A stretch of 64,000 bases of DNA, taken from assembly GCA_035439505.1 (NCBI GenBank), contig DAORKJ010000006.1, forward strand, positions 1 to 64,000, given 5' to 3'. This DNA is from UBA7236 sp035439505. Lineage in GTDB: Bacteria > Bacteroidota > Bacteroidia > Chitinophagales > BACL12. Below are positions 27,212 through 36,219 of the stretch, piece after piece. Every line of letters starts with the position of its first letter. The stretch's first letter is position 1. Made by a program: the position numbers and the translations under genes. The notes under the pieces are model-generated. The model was not told where the DNA came from, made no database searches, and saw only the letters and a program-made list of their open reading frames with translations.

Positions 27212-27631
27212 TTACAAATAAAATTTTTTCAAAAAATCATTCGCATTCACCACCGGCACCACGGCATTTTTAAAATCCTTCGGATTGCGTGTAATAATGG
27301 CATCGGTGAATTCAGTTTTTGTTGCAGCGTTATGTAGTAGTGCTTCTTCCAATTCAGTGAAGTTGGAATTAAATGCCATTAAAATATCTTGTTTATTTAT
27401 TTCAATAATTTCTACAATATGTAACAATTGTTGTAAATGTTCTACGGCTTTTACTTTACCTATTTCTTTACGCAAAAAATAATAACAGGTAATAATACTT
27501 TGTGTGCTGACAAATGCTTCCAGTTTTTTATTTTCACATAATACCAATACCTGTTCAGCATAATCGCCAAAAGGTTTTCTCCCGAAATAAAAATCGAGCA
27601 AAATATCCGTATCAATAAAAACGGTTTTCAA
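27212..27631 (-). CDS. PIN-domain toxin (VapC-like)
   Basis: The 139-residue protein has the PIN fold. The first acidic cluster is in VFIDTDILLDFYFGRKPFGD, and the later conserved site is FTDAIITRNPKDF. PIN-domain toxins are Mg-dependent ribonucleases that cut tRNA or rRNA. The gene overlaps the upstream antitoxin by 4 bp, the usual arrangement for a type II module. Nothing indicates inactivation. Confidence 0.85.
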   Translation of the reverse strand: MKTVFIDTDILLDFYFGRKPFGDYAEQVLVLCENKKLEAFVSTQSIITCYYFLRKEIGKVKAVEHLQQLLHIVEIIEINKQDILMAFNSNFTELEEALLHNAATKTEFTDAIITRNPKDFKNAVVPVVNANDFLKKFYL

Positions 27632-27879
27632 CGAGCGGGTTTATCTTCTTTATTTTTAATTAATTCTTTGTAAGTAATTTGTTCAGGATATTTCCATTTA
27701 ATGATACCTTTCGATAATACAATAGTTGGCGATTTTTTTTCTGATGTATCATTTATTTCATACAAGCGTTCAATGTATTCTTCAAACAAAGCAGAAACCG
27801 AACGTTTTTGATTACGACTAATGGAACGTGCTTTTTTAATCACGTTTTTATCGATGCTTAAAGTGAGTTTTGTTTTCAT
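27628..27879 (-). CDS. DUF6364-like ribbon-helix-helix antitoxin
   Basis: The first 45 residues (LTLSIDKNVIKKARSISRNQ, then KRSVSALFEEYIERL) form a ribbon-helix-helix DNA-binding domain; the basic C-terminal 35 residues probably wrap the toxin. It should neutralise the PIN protein and repress its own promoter. Two ATACGTAT palindromes just upstream are the likely operator. Confidence 0.8.
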   Translation of the reverse strand: MKTKLTLSIDKNVIKKARSISRNQKRSVSALFEEYIERLYEINDTSEKKSPTIVLSKGIIKWKYPEQITYKELIKNKEDKPAR

Positions 27880-27880
27880 T

Positions 27881-27907
27881 ATACGTATGAAAAATAAAGA
27901 TACGTAT
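27881..27907. promoter_or_regulatory. Paired ATACGTAT operator of the toxin-antitoxin module
   Basis: Two identical 8-bp palindromes, 27881-27888 and 27900-27907, are centred 19 bp apart, about two helical turns. They begin 2 bp before the antitoxin ATG. This spacing suits cooperative binding of two ribbon-helix-helix dimers. Confidence 0.55.
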
Positions 27908-28106
27908 TGTTTTATTCATTTTATACCTATTAAACATCTCTTTTTTCGGCATCCAAATTTTTTTATGAAATGTTTTCCCCATTTTATATGTTTATTTCAA
28001 CATAACAGCACAGTACGTTTCATCAATCATATTATATAAAAATATATGTGTACAAACCCGATGCACTGTAAATCATACAAAAGGTCGTTTATGAACATGG
28101 AGGTGG

Positions 28107-28181
28107 AAAAGTGTGACTTGTTTGTAAACACTTTTATGTCATACTTTCGTAAAACCTCTCGCCGAAAAGTGGGAGGTTTTT
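28107..28181 (+). promoter_or_regulatory. Two hairpins in the nrdJ leader
   Basis: AAAAGTGT (28107-28114) pairs with ACACTTTT (28128-28135). AAAACCTC (28151-28158) pairs with GAGGTTTT (28173-28180), and a short T run follows. The second is terminator-like and ends about 46 bp before the nrdJ ATG, so it may be an attenuator or may end a short leader RNA. No B12-box was found. Confidence 0.4.
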
Positions 28182-28226
28182 CTGTCAATAACCAATTACG
28201 AACCGAAACGAATCTTATCACAATTT

Positions 28227-31200
28227 ATGGCCAGCGCTAAAAAACAAAAAGCAGGGTTACAATTTGACCGCTACTTTACAAAAGAAGGAGTGAGCCCCTT
28301 CGACCAGTACGAATACGAGCTCCGTTCATCCGTTATCCGGAATACAACCGGTGACGCAGTATTTGAAATGTATAATGTTGAAGTTCCTAAAGAATGGAGT
28401 CAAGTGGCTACCGATATTCTTGCGCAAAAGTATTTCCGCAAGGCTGGTGTTCCACAAGCTGATGGTTCATTAGGAAGCGAAACCTCTATTAAACAGGTTG
28501 CACACCGTTTAGCTGATTGCTGGAAGCAATGGGGTGAAGACTATGGTTATTTCTCATCAAAAAAAGATGCTAATATCTTTTATGAAGAGTTAGTATATAT
28601 GATAGTTGGTCAGTTAGCTGCTCCTAACTCACCACAATGGTTCAATACCGGTTTATATTCTACCTATGGCATTAAAGGAAAGCCACAGGGACATTATTAT
28701 GTTGACCCGGTAACAGAAGAGCTTAAAAAATCTACCTCTGCTTACGAGCGCCCTCAGCCACATGCTTGCTTTATTTTAAGTGTGGACGACGATTTAGTAA
28801 ATCAGGGTGGTATTATGGATTTGTGGACACGCGAAGCACGTATCTTTAAATACGGCTCAGGTGTTGGTACCAATTATTCGAAAATTCGTGGTGAAGGTGA
28901 AAAATTATCTGGTGGCGGAACATCAAGTGGCTTAATGAGCTTCTTAAAAATTGGTGATGCTGCTGCCGGTGCAATTAAATCAGGTGGAACAACACGTCGT
29001 GCGGCCAAAATGGTGTGTTTAGACCTCGATCACCCGGAAATTGAAACGTTTATTGACTGGAAAGTAAAAGAAGAAGATAAAGTTGCTGCCTTAATTGCTG
29101 CTGGTTATTCATCTGATTATGAAGGTGAAGCTTACCGCACAGTTTCAGGACAAAACTCTAATAACTCGGTTCGTGTTTCTAATAAATTCTTCAAAGCACT
29201 TGAAGAAGAAAAAGAATGGGAATTGATTGGTCGCTCTAACGGTAAAGTGATGAAAACCGTTGATGCGAAAAAATTGTGGGAAAAAATTGCTTACGCTGCG
29301 TGGCGTTGTGCTGACCCAGGTATTCAATATGATACTACTATCAACGAGTGGCATACATGTCCTAAATCAGGACGTATCAATGCATCTAACCCATGCAGCG
29401 AATATATGTTCCTCGACAATACCGCTTGTAACCTTGCATCTATCAACTTACGCAAGTTTTACGACGACGATAAACTCGTATTTAATGTAGAAGCATTTGA
29501 ACATGCTTGTCGCATCTGGACTGTAGTATTGGAAGTTTCAGTATTAATGGCGCAATTCCCTTCAAAAGAAGTAGCGCAATTATCTTACGAATTCCGTACA
29601 CTCGGTTTAGGATTTGCTAACCTCGGTTCTGTATTAATGGTATCGGGTATTCCTTATGATAGCGATAAAGCTCGTGCAATTGCAGGTTCTATTTCTGCTA
29701 TCATGACCGGTATTTCCTATAAAACATCGGCTGAAATGGCGGGCGTTTTAGGAACATTTAAAGGTTACGATTTAAATAAAGAAGATATGATGCGTGTTAT
29801 GCGTAACCACCGTTATGCAGCATATAATGCATCAGAAAATTACGAAAACCTCGAAATCAAACCAATGGGTATCGATCAGGCATTATGTCCTGAATACTTA
29901 CTCAAAGCGGCTTGTAACGCATGGGATGGCGCATTGCAATTAGGTGAACAATTTGGTTACCGCAACGCGCAAGCCACAGTAATTGCTCCAACAGGAACAA
30001 TTGGTTTATTAATGGATTGCGATACTACCGGTGTTGAACCTGATTTTGCTTTAGTGAAATTCAAAAAATTATCAGGTGGTGGTTATTTCAAAATTATTAA
30101 CCAAAGTATTCCGCTTGCACTCAAAAATCTTGGATATAAAGACGAAAGTATTCAGGCAATTGTTGATTATGCAAAAGGAACCGGTACATTAAAAGGTGCA
30201 CCACATATCAATTTCGAATCATTAAAACTGAAAGGTTTTACGCATGAAGAAGTGGAACATGTGGATTCAATAATGGCTGCTGCATTTGATATCAGCTTTG
30301 CATTTAACGTATTCACTTTAGGTGAAGCAACCATGGAACGCCTTGGTTACAGCGCCGAACATTATACTGAACCCGGATTTAATTTATTACGCGCATTAGG
30401 TTTCTCAAGAGAAGAAATTGAAGCTGCTAATAATCACATTTGTGGTACCATGACAATTGAAGGTGCACCACAATTATTAGAAAAACATTATTCAGTATTT
30501 GATTGCGCAAATAAATGCGGAAAAATTGGTGAACGTTATATCCACCAATACGGTCACGTGCGTATGATGGGTGCCGTTCAACCATTTATTTCAGGTGCTA
30601 TTTCTAAAACCATCAACCTCCCTAACGAGGCAACGGTTGAAGATATTGAAGGTTGTTATATGATGAGCTGGCAGTTGGGATTAAAAGCAAATGCTTTATA
30701 TCGCGACGGTTCTAAATTATCGCAACCACTTTCTACCAAAAGCGATGCAAAAGAGGAAAAAGAAGCACCAAAACACGAATGGACTTCAGAAGAAGTACTC
30801 GAAGCAGCACGCAGCATTATTATGCAGTCAACTGATACTATTTTCAAACGTCAGTTGTCACGCGTAGTTGAACGCAAAAAATTACCTGCGAAACGCGATG
30901 GCTTTACACAAAAATCTAAAATTGGTGGTCAAACCATATTTGTGCGCACAGGTGAATATGAAGATGGCACGTTAGGTGAAATCTTTATCGATATGCACAA
31001 AGAAGGTGCTTCATATCGTTCATTGTTAAACTGTTTTGCTATTGCAGTATCTATCGGTTTACAATACGGTGTGCCACTGGAAGAATTTGCTGATAAATTT
31101 ACTTTCACCCGTTTCGAACCAAGCGGACCGGTTGATCACGCCAATATTAAATTCAGTACTTCGATAGTAGATTATGTATTCCGTTTATTAGGATTCGAAT

Positions 31201-31514
31201 ATTTAAATCGTACCGACTTAGTGCATGTTGCACCGGAAGATTTAAGTACTTTAGAAAAATCGACTCAGGATATTTCGACGGAAGCTACCGGCAACTATCC
31301 GGTAACTGAACCGATTGCAGAATCAAAAGAGAAAAAAGCACAAGCAACAAGAAAAGCTACTGCCGAAAAATACGAAATAGTTAATGCTACAGATGCAGCT
31401 AACAAATCGTTAATGGGCGATGCTCCACCTTGTCCGAAATGTGGTCACACCACTATTCGCAACGGTACTTGCTACAAATGCTTAAACTGTGGCGAAAGCT
31501 TAGGATGCAGTTGA
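28227..31514 (+). CDS. nrdJ: Adenosylcobalamin-dependent ribonucleotide reductase (class II)
   Basis: This enzyme reduces ribonucleotides to deoxyribonucleotides with a cobalamin-generated thiyl radical. The 1095-residue protein shows SPQWFNTG, CFILSVDDD, the substrate-site Cys and glutamate region NPCSEYMFLDNTACNLASIN, TVIAPTGTIG and SGAISKTINLPNEATVEDI. The C-terminus ends in a redox/zinc ribbon with four CxxC-like pairs (CPKCGH, CYKCLNCG). No small NrdB-type subunit is nearby, as expected for class II. The gene is single, preceded by leader hairpins and followed by a strong terminator. Confidence 0.95.
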   Translation: MASAKKQKAGLQFDRYFTKEGVSPFDQYEYELRSSVIRNTTGDAVFEMYNVEVPKEWSQVATDILAQKYFRKAGVPQADGSLGSETSIKQVAHRLADCWKQWGEDYGYFSSKKDANIFYEELVYMIVGQLAAPNSPQWFNTGLYSTYGIKGKPQGHYYVDPVTEELKKSTSAYERPQPHACFILSVDDDLVNQGGIMDLWTREARIFKYGSGVGTNYSKIRGEGEKLSGGGTSSGLMSFLKIGDAAAGAIKSGGTTRRAAKMVCLDLDHPEIETFIDWKVKEEDKVAALIAAGYSSDYEGEAYRTVSGQNSNNSVRVSNKFFKALEEEKEWELIGRSNGKVMKTVDAKKLWEKIAYAAWRCADPGIQYDTTINEWHTCPKSGRINASNPCSEYMFLDNTACNLASINLRKFYDDDKLVFNVEAFEHACRIWTVVLEVSVLMAQFPSKEVAQLSYEFRTLGLGFANLGSVLMVSGIPYDSDKARAIAGSISAIMTGISYKTSAEMAGVLGTFKGYDLNKEDMMRVMRNHRYAAYNASENYENLEIKPMGIDQALCPEYLLKAACNAWDGALQLGEQFGYRNAQATVIAPTGTIGLLMDCDTTGVEPDFALVKFKKLSGGGYFKIINQSIPLALKNLGYKDESIQAIVDYAKGTGTLKGAPHINFESLKLKGFTHEEVEHVDSIMAAAFDISFAFNVFTLGEATMERLGYSAEHYTEPGFNLLRALGFSREEIEAANNHICGTMTIEGAPQLLEKHYSVFDCANKCGKIGERYIHQYGHVRMMGAVQPFISGAISKTINLPNEATVEDIEGCYMMSWQLGLKANALYRDGSKLSQPLSTKSDAKEEKEAPKHEWTSEEVLEAARSIIMQSTDTIFKRQLSRVVERKKLPAKRDGFTQKSKIGGQTIFVRTGEYEDGTLGEIFIDMHKEGASYRSLLNCFAIAVSIGLQYGVPLEEFADKFTFTRFEPSGPVDHANIKFSTSIVDYVFRLLGFEYLNRTDLVHVAPEDLSTLEKSTQDISTEATGNYPVTEPIAESKEKKAQATRKATAEKYEIVNATDAANKSLMGDAPPCPKCGHTTIRNGTCYKCLNCGESLGCS

Positions 31515-31531
31515 TCTTAAACCATTGATAT

Positions 31532-31561
31532 AAAAAACCCGGCATTGTCCGGGTTTTTTTA
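31532..31561 (+). terminator. Terminator of nrdJ
   Basis: CCCGG pairs with CCGGG across a 6-nt loop, flanked by A and T tracts, 17 bp after the nrdJ stop codon. Confidence 0.85.
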
Positions 31562-32139
31562 TGAATGATGAGTTGTTCGCGGAGCTCACATGAGTAATGA
31601 GCGGTGTATCGAGGCTTGTAAGTCTTAATAATTGCTTGTAATGCTATCTAAAAATGTTGTGTCAAATATTAAATGTCAAGTTCATCCAAAATCACTCATC
31701 ACTCATTCCTCATTTCTCATCGAATGAGTAATGAGTTGTCCGCCTCGGCGGACATGAGTGATGAGTGGCTCTGAGTGAAAATTAAATGATGAAAATTGCC
31801 TGTACTTTTTTAGTAGTTATGAAATGATTTGCCTAAATCCTTCGTGTTACTTCGAGGCTCACTGCGCGAAATTGAAAGATTAACACGTTCATTGCCTTGA
31901 AACATTTGCATGAAATGGTGACGAACTACATTCGAAAACAGGCCACAAAGTCTCCAAGTAGCTCAAAGCAACACAAAGGCGAAACATCTAAACACCTTGA
32001 TATTTTACTCCACTCACTCACCCCATCAGCTAATCAGCTAATTTGCTAATTAGCTAATTAGCTAATTGAAATGTTAAAGTGAATCCCCAAAAATCATAAT
32101 CTGCCAATCATTGCGTTAATTTGTTCTGAATTCAACCAC
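31562..32139. other. Repeat-rich intergenic region
   Basis: No gene is visible in 578 bp. It holds ATGAGT/ACTCAT repeats (14-bp arms 31693-31706 and 31754-31767), a TGTCCGCC hairpin (31731-31765), a stretch rich in CACAAAG words (31850-31985) and a tandem AGCTAATT palindrome array (about 32026-32067). Confidence 0.6.
31731..31765. repeat. ATGAGT-TGTCCGCC hairpin repeat, copy 1
   Basis: ATGAGT, then the hairpin TGTCCGCC-TC-GGCGGACA, then TGAGTGATGAG. The same flanks occur at 43163-43197, but there the two central bases read GA, as if the hairpin core were inverted. Confidence 0.65.
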
Positions 32140-32610
32140 ATGTCGCTCAAAAACAGCCCTCTCCTCTTGTTGGCAGCAATTATTATCAGTTCCTGCTCCG
32201 GAAAAAAATCAACACCGGAAAATGTTGCTTTAGAATTTTATAACCAATTGTTTAATGAACATAACCTGGAAAAAGCAAGTGAATTAGTAACAGCAGCAAG
32301 CAAAGAAAAATTGAGCAACGATTTTAAATTTATTGAAGGCGCTTTACAAATTGTACAGGAAGCAACACCAACAACTTATATTTATAAAGTAGATGCAGAT
32401 AAATCTAAAATTGGTAACGACTCTGCCTTTATACATATATGGACATCGTTAGACAGTACTACAATGGAAACTTTATTAATTAAAGAAAATGAAACATGGT
32501 TGGTGGATTTTAATTACACTCCACCTGTTGATGCCTTCAATAAAGAATTAGTAGATGATGTATTAAAAGAAATGCAACAGTTTGTCGACACTGTGACTAT
32601 TGCAAAATAA
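32140..32610 (+). CDS. Small lipoprotein, DUF4878/NTF2-like
   Basis: The 156-residue protein has a lipoprotein signal (LLLLAAIIISSCSG, likely lipidated Cys19). The rest reads like the DUF4878/NTF2-like fold: PENVALEFYNQLFNEHNLEKA at its start (a short helix pair) and ENETWLVDFNY near the end (cone-shaped beta sheet). Function is unknown. It converges tail to tail with the dihaem peroxidase gene, with a 2-bp gap, and is probably unrelated to it. Confidence 0.65.
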   Translation: MSLKNSPLLLLAAIIISSCSGKKSTPENVALEFYNQLFNEHNLEKASELVTAASKEKLSNDFKFIEGALQIVQEATPTTYIYKVDADKSKIGNDSAFIHIWTSLDSTTMETLLIKENETWLVDFNYTPPVDAFNKELVDDVLKEMQQFVDTVTIAK

Positions 32611-32612
32611 AA

Positions 32613-33719
32613 TTAATCTTCTTCAAACGGATTTTGATAAATAGGATTATCCTTTAGTGTATGGTCCGTAAGTGTTTTTAAAAATGCAATTAATTGTGCT
32701 TTTTCTGTTGCATCTAATTGAACACCTCCCTGAAATGCAAATTGCATAAAATTATCGGTAAACTGTGTGTCGTTTACACCTTCTGAATAATAATCCAATA
32801 CTTCTTCTAAAGTGGCGAAACGCCCGTCGTGCATATATGGCGCCGTTAATTCGATATTGCGTAATGAGGGTGTTTTAAATTTCCCATAATCGGAAGTATC
32901 ACCGGTAATTAAACCGTAACCGGCATCGGCAAAATCAAAATATCTGTTTGCAAGGTCAATACCATTATTGCGATAAATATAATCTGAAAACAATCCACCA
33001 TTTACACCGTGGCAGTGAAAACAATCGCCACCTTCCAGGGATTCAAATGATAAAAAACCGGCTAATTCGTCGTCAGTAAAAAATGCAAATCCTGCTACAA
33101 CACTATCAAATTTAGAGTTGCCTGCTAACAGCGATTTTACAAATTGTGCTAAAGCTTTTCCTGTTAAGTCTGCAGTAATTTTCGATTCGCCAAATGCTTC
33201 ATAAAACATTTTAGGATAAATATCTGAACGCGATAATTTTGTTATTACATTAGGTAATATTTCATGCATTTCAACCGGGTCCTGAATTGGCATTAACGCT
33301 TGGTCTTCTAAAGTTGTTGCACGTCCATCCCAAAAAAATCCGTTATCATATGGTTGAAATCCCAAATTAAAAATGGGCATTGCATTTCTTTTTCCGGCAA
33401 TTCCATCTATACCAATACTAAACTTAACCGTATCAGAAAATGCATGGTTCACACTATGGCAACCTGCACACGATAGTGAACTATCAGCAGATAAAATGGG
33501 GTCATAAAATAAATATCTCCCTAATTCAACACCTTTTGCGGTCAACGGATTACCATTGGTATTTGGCACATTTGGAATGCCCATAGGCGACATAACCGCA
33601 TACGGCGTTGGATCGTACACCCATTCTTCGCCGCTAAAAATTTCGGGGTCTATTTTACACTGAGTAAAAAGTATAACAAAAAAACTAAAAAACAATATTG
33701 TTAAGCTACGCCATTTCAT
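32613..33719 (-). CDS. Dihaem cytochrome c peroxidase/MauG-like lipoprotein (1)
   Basis: The 368-residue protein has two haem c sites, CAGCH near residue 85 and CHCHG (CFHCH) near residue 235, in the CCP/MauG arrangement. FWDGRATTLEDQA and PYMHDGRFATLEEVL are family motifs. The signal ends in a lipobox-like LFTQC. Family members either reduce hydrogen peroxide or, like MauG and MbnH, oxidise side chains of a partner protein. Being third in a unit behind an MbnP-like gene and a second dihaem protein favours the MbnH-like role, by inference. Confidence 0.85.
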   Translation of the reverse strand: MKWRSLTILFFSFFVILFTQCKIDPEIFSGEEWVYDPTPYAVMSPMGIPNVPNTNGNPLTAKGVELGRYLFYDPILSADSSLSCAGCHSVNHAFSDTVKFSIGIDGIAGKRNAMPIFNLGFQPYDNGFFWDGRATTLEDQALMPIQDPVEMHEILPNVITKLSRSDIYPKMFYEAFGESKITADLTGKALAQFVKSLLAGNSKFDSVVAGFAFFTDDELAGFLSFESLEGGDCFHCHGVNGGLFSDYIYRNNGIDLANRYFDFADAGYGLITGDTSDYGKFKTPSLRNIELTAPYMHDGRFATLEEVLDYYSEGVNDTQFTDNFMQFAFQGGVQLDATEKAQLIAFLKTLTDHTLKDNPIYQNPFEED

Positions 33720-33764
33720 TTGTAAGTAAAGTTAGATAAAAAACAAAAATATCATCAAAATAAT

Positions 33765-34802
33765 TCAATCTTCACCTAAGTCCGGATTATTAATGAATTG
33801 ATTATCAGTTAATGTATTTAAAAACAATATTAAATTTTCTTTTTCCTGGGCGGTTAAAACAAATCCCTGAATTAATTCACTCTGATTAATATGACCGCTG
33901 CCTCCATTGGCATAACTATCAATAATTGCTTCGAGACTATTAATTTGTCCGTTATGCATATACGGACCGGTTAATGCAATATTGCGCAAGGTGGGCACTT
34001 TAAATTTACCGACATCTTCACTTAATAACGATATTCTGGCGCGACCGGAATCTGCGCTGTAATCAGCAAAAAAACCATTGTTTTGATATGTGAAATCAGT
34101 AAATAAATAACCACTATGACAGGAAGCACATTTTAGTGCCGGACTAAAAAATAATTGCATACCATTTATTTCCTGTTCATTAAGCACTTCCGTTTTCCCT
34201 TGATAATAATATTGATCAAAACGTGTATTACCACTTATTATCGTTCTTTCGAAAGCGGCTAATGCACGTGTTATTCCAAATGGGTCCGGGTTTGTGCCAA
34301 ACACATTATTAAATGCATCTACATATTCATCATCAGCATTTAATCTGTTTACCAATAATACCATATTAAAATCCATTTCGAAATGTGTTTCAATAGGCAC
34401 ATACACCTGTGTTTCTAGTGTCGGATTCCCACCATCCATCAACATTTCAGGCGACCAGGCTATATTGGTTAAGGTGGGTGCATTTCTAAATCCCAGACGG
34501 CCTTCTACACCGGCCGTAACAGCAACATTATCGGAAAAAGCAAATTCCTGTTTATGACATGTTCCACATGAAATGGTAGAGTCGACAGACAATGCTTTTT
34601 CATAAAATAATTTCTTTCCTAAAGCAATTTTGGCTGTGGTTAAAGGATTATCCTCAGGAATATTTGGAAAAACAAAACCGGATGGTACGTTTAACACATA
34701 CGCATCCGGTTCAACAATAATTTTTGGGTCTTTTGCGCAAGAACTAAAAATAATTCCCGCAAAGAATAAACATATATAATATGTTGTATTCTGTTTTTTC
34801 AT
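33765..34802 (-). CDS. Dihaem cytochrome c peroxidase/MauG-like lipoprotein (2)
   Basis: A 345-residue paralogue of the downstream gene with a lipoprotein signal (FAGIIFSSC). Its haem sites are CGTCH in STISCGTCHKQEFAFSD and CASCH in LKCASCHSGYLFTD; GPYMHNGQINSLEAI is the late motif. The WDGRA motif of copy 1 is replaced by LMDGGNPTLE, so the two may differ in redox chemistry. Its ATG directly follows the stop codon of the MbnP-like gene, a sign of coupled translation. Confidence 0.85.
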   Translation of the reverse strand: MKKQNTTYYICLFFAGIIFSSCAKDPKIIVEPDAYVLNVPSGFVFPNIPEDNPLTTAKIALGKKLFYEKALSVDSTISCGTCHKQEFAFSDNVAVTAGVEGRLGFRNAPTLTNIAWSPEMLMDGGNPTLETQVYVPIETHFEMDFNMVLLVNRLNADDEYVDAFNNVFGTNPDPFGITRALAAFERTIISGNTRFDQYYYQGKTEVLNEQEINGMQLFFSPALKCASCHSGYLFTDFTYQNNGFFADYSADSGRARISLLSEDVGKFKVPTLRNIALTGPYMHNGQINSLEAIIDSYANGGSGHINQSELIQGFVLTAQEKENLILFLNTLTDNQFINNPDLGED

Positions 34803-35618
34803 TTATTCTTCAGCAGAAAACATATTAAAAATGTTTTCATATAACAAGCTTGAAAGAGCAGCATTATCTGTTACATGTGTTGTATTGTCATTTGCCATAT
34901 CAACACCCGTAAAAAAAGTATCCCAATTAGCATCAAGGTGTACAATATTTTCATTTCCTTCTGCGATAGTAATAGGTAAATCAATTTCAATTGTGGCTAC
35001 ATAAGCGTCACTTCCTAAATGCATTTCAAATTGGCCATCCGGGTCAGGTACGCCATTGCCATCGGCATCAGCTTCGCCGTCGATACGAACAAAAATATAA
35101 CCGAAACTCCATCCCCAATGCATAGCTGGGAATTGAGCACCTAAGGGATTGCCAATGTCATATTTACTGGGATCGGCATGGTTGGTAACGGAATCTATAC
35201 CAATATCAAACCTAATCTGGGTATAATCGCCGGCAGGGAAATTGCCTATAGCATAAGCTTCTTCTTCAGGTTTCACTAACAAATAAACGTCATCGTTCGT
35301 GATTTCGTTACCTGCAGCATCAACTAAAGTAATGGCTGAAACATAAAACTGTACTAAATTCAAATTAGTAACTACTCCATTTATAGTATAGGCAGTCTCT
35401 TCAACAAGCTCTCCGCCCCCAATATTTTGATGCATATGCAAGGTTACAGCTACATCATCGTCGCTGGCATACTCACAACCCTTATCTACCTCAGCTTCAG
35501 GGTCATAGTTCAATGCTGCCTGGTCCATGCACCCTTCTTTTTTAGCACATGAACTAAGGAACATAACAGCACTAATGGTGGTTAAGGTGAGGAGGAAAAC
35601 AGATTTTTTCATTTTCAT
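34803..35618 (-). CDS. MbnP-like lipoprotein
   Basis: MbnP proteins are periplasmic copper-binding partners of MbnH dihaem enzymes; in methanotrophs a tryptophan is oxidised to kynurenine. This 271-residue protein has a lipobox (AVMFLSSC), then GCMDQAALNYDPEAEVDKGC, a small motif common in Bacteroidota surface proteins, and then an MbnP-like domain with VTLHMHQNIGG and the conserved HWGWSFGYIFVRIDG. The two Trp residues in HWGW are candidates for oxidation. It is first in a unit with two dihaem proteins and divergent from a TonB receptor/HMA unit, consistent with a copper-related role. Confidence 0.8.
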   Translation of the reverse strand: MKMKKSVFLLTLTTISAVMFLSSCAKKEGCMDQAALNYDPEAEVDKGCEYASDDDVAVTLHMHQNIGGGELVEETAYTINGVVTNLNLVQFYVSAITLVDAAGNEITNDDVYLLVKPEEEAYAIGNFPAGDYTQIRFDIGIDSVTNHADPSKYDIGNPLGAQFPAMHWGWSFGYIFVRIDGEADADGNGVPDPDGQFEMHLGSDAYVATIEIDLPITIAEGNENIVHLDANWDTFFTGVDMANDNTTHVTDNAALSSLLYENIFNMFSAEE

Positions 35619-35651
35619 GCTTACTTTTTGTTTAAGTTCAAAACTTTATAG

Positions 35652-35659
35652 CAAAGATA
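35652..35659 (-). promoter_or_regulatory. TATCTTTG -7 box of the MbnP/dihaem unit
   Basis: A perfect TAnnTTTG on the minus strand, 34 bp before the MbnP-like ATG. It faces the TAATTTTG box at 35735-35742, so the 129-bp space contains divergent promoters. Confidence 0.4.
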
Positions 35660-35734
35660 GCCGTTATAACGTAGTAAATGGTGACTTATGATATGCCTGA
35701 CAAGCTAAAAGAGGTCAATTTGACATAAAAATGG

Positions 35735-35742
35735 TAATTTTG
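35735..35742 (+). promoter_or_regulatory. TAATTTTG -7 box of the HYC/TonB/HMA unit
   Basis: A TAnnTTTG match that ends 5 bp before the ATG at 35748, so the transcript would have almost no leader. Confidence 0.35.
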
Positions 35743-35747
35743 TACTA

Positions 35748-36146
35748 ATGAACAAGGTGTTTAAACGTTTTGGTGCCTATTTAATGATGGTGGTATTATT
35801 TACTACATCAACGGGGTTTACCATGTTTTCACACATGTGTTTTATGGATGGACAGCAAGCAGTTTCTGCTTCTAAAATAGATTCTTGTTGTCCGATTGAC
35901 CAGGTTTCAGATATAACATCTTTAACTTCAGATTGCTGTGATGATGAAACCAATTTTTACAAATTAGATTATCAGGCATCAGTTCAACGTTCTGACGACA
36001 ATAGTTTTGTTTTAATGGCAACGTTTTTATTTCAATCATTTACTGCCTCTGAAACAAGTATTGTAGCATTAACCAATTATTCTCCGCAACCACCGCCTAA
36101 ATCAGGGCGAGAAATTTTGTCCGACATCAGGACGCTTCAGATTTGA
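35748..36146 (+). CDS. HYC_CC_PP family small exported protein
   Basis: The 132-residue protein has an N-terminal hydrophobic segment (YLMMVVLFTTSTGFTMF), then HMC, two CC pairs (SCCPID and DCCDDE) and a late PPP (QPPPKSG). This His-Cys/Cys-Cys/Pro-Pro pattern is that of the HYC_CC_PP family of Bacteroidota, often placed just before metal-related TonB receptors. The paired cysteines suggest metal binding or disulphide exchange in the periplasm. The TonB receptor gene starts 73 bp later on the same strand. Confidence 0.7.
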   Translation: MNKVFKRFGAYLMMVVLFTTSTGFTMFSHMCFMDGQQAVSASKIDSCCPIDQVSDITSLTSDCCDDETNFYKLDYQASVQRSDDNSFVLMATFLFQSFTASETSIVALTNYSPQPPPKSGREILSDIRTLQI

Positions 36147-36219
36147 TTTTCATTTTAGTGTAATTGTGTTTTTCAGCTCTTGAAGAACATTTTAGTCATT
36201 TATTTTAAATTATACTCAA

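Noticed and set aside
27881..28226. Short frames on both strands between the antitoxin and nrdJ
   Set aside because: They overlap the operator and the nrdJ leader hairpins and show no protein-like composition.
28060..28226. Cobalamin riboswitch before nrdJ
   Set aside because: The B12-box and the expected multi-stem core are not visible; only two simple hairpins are present.
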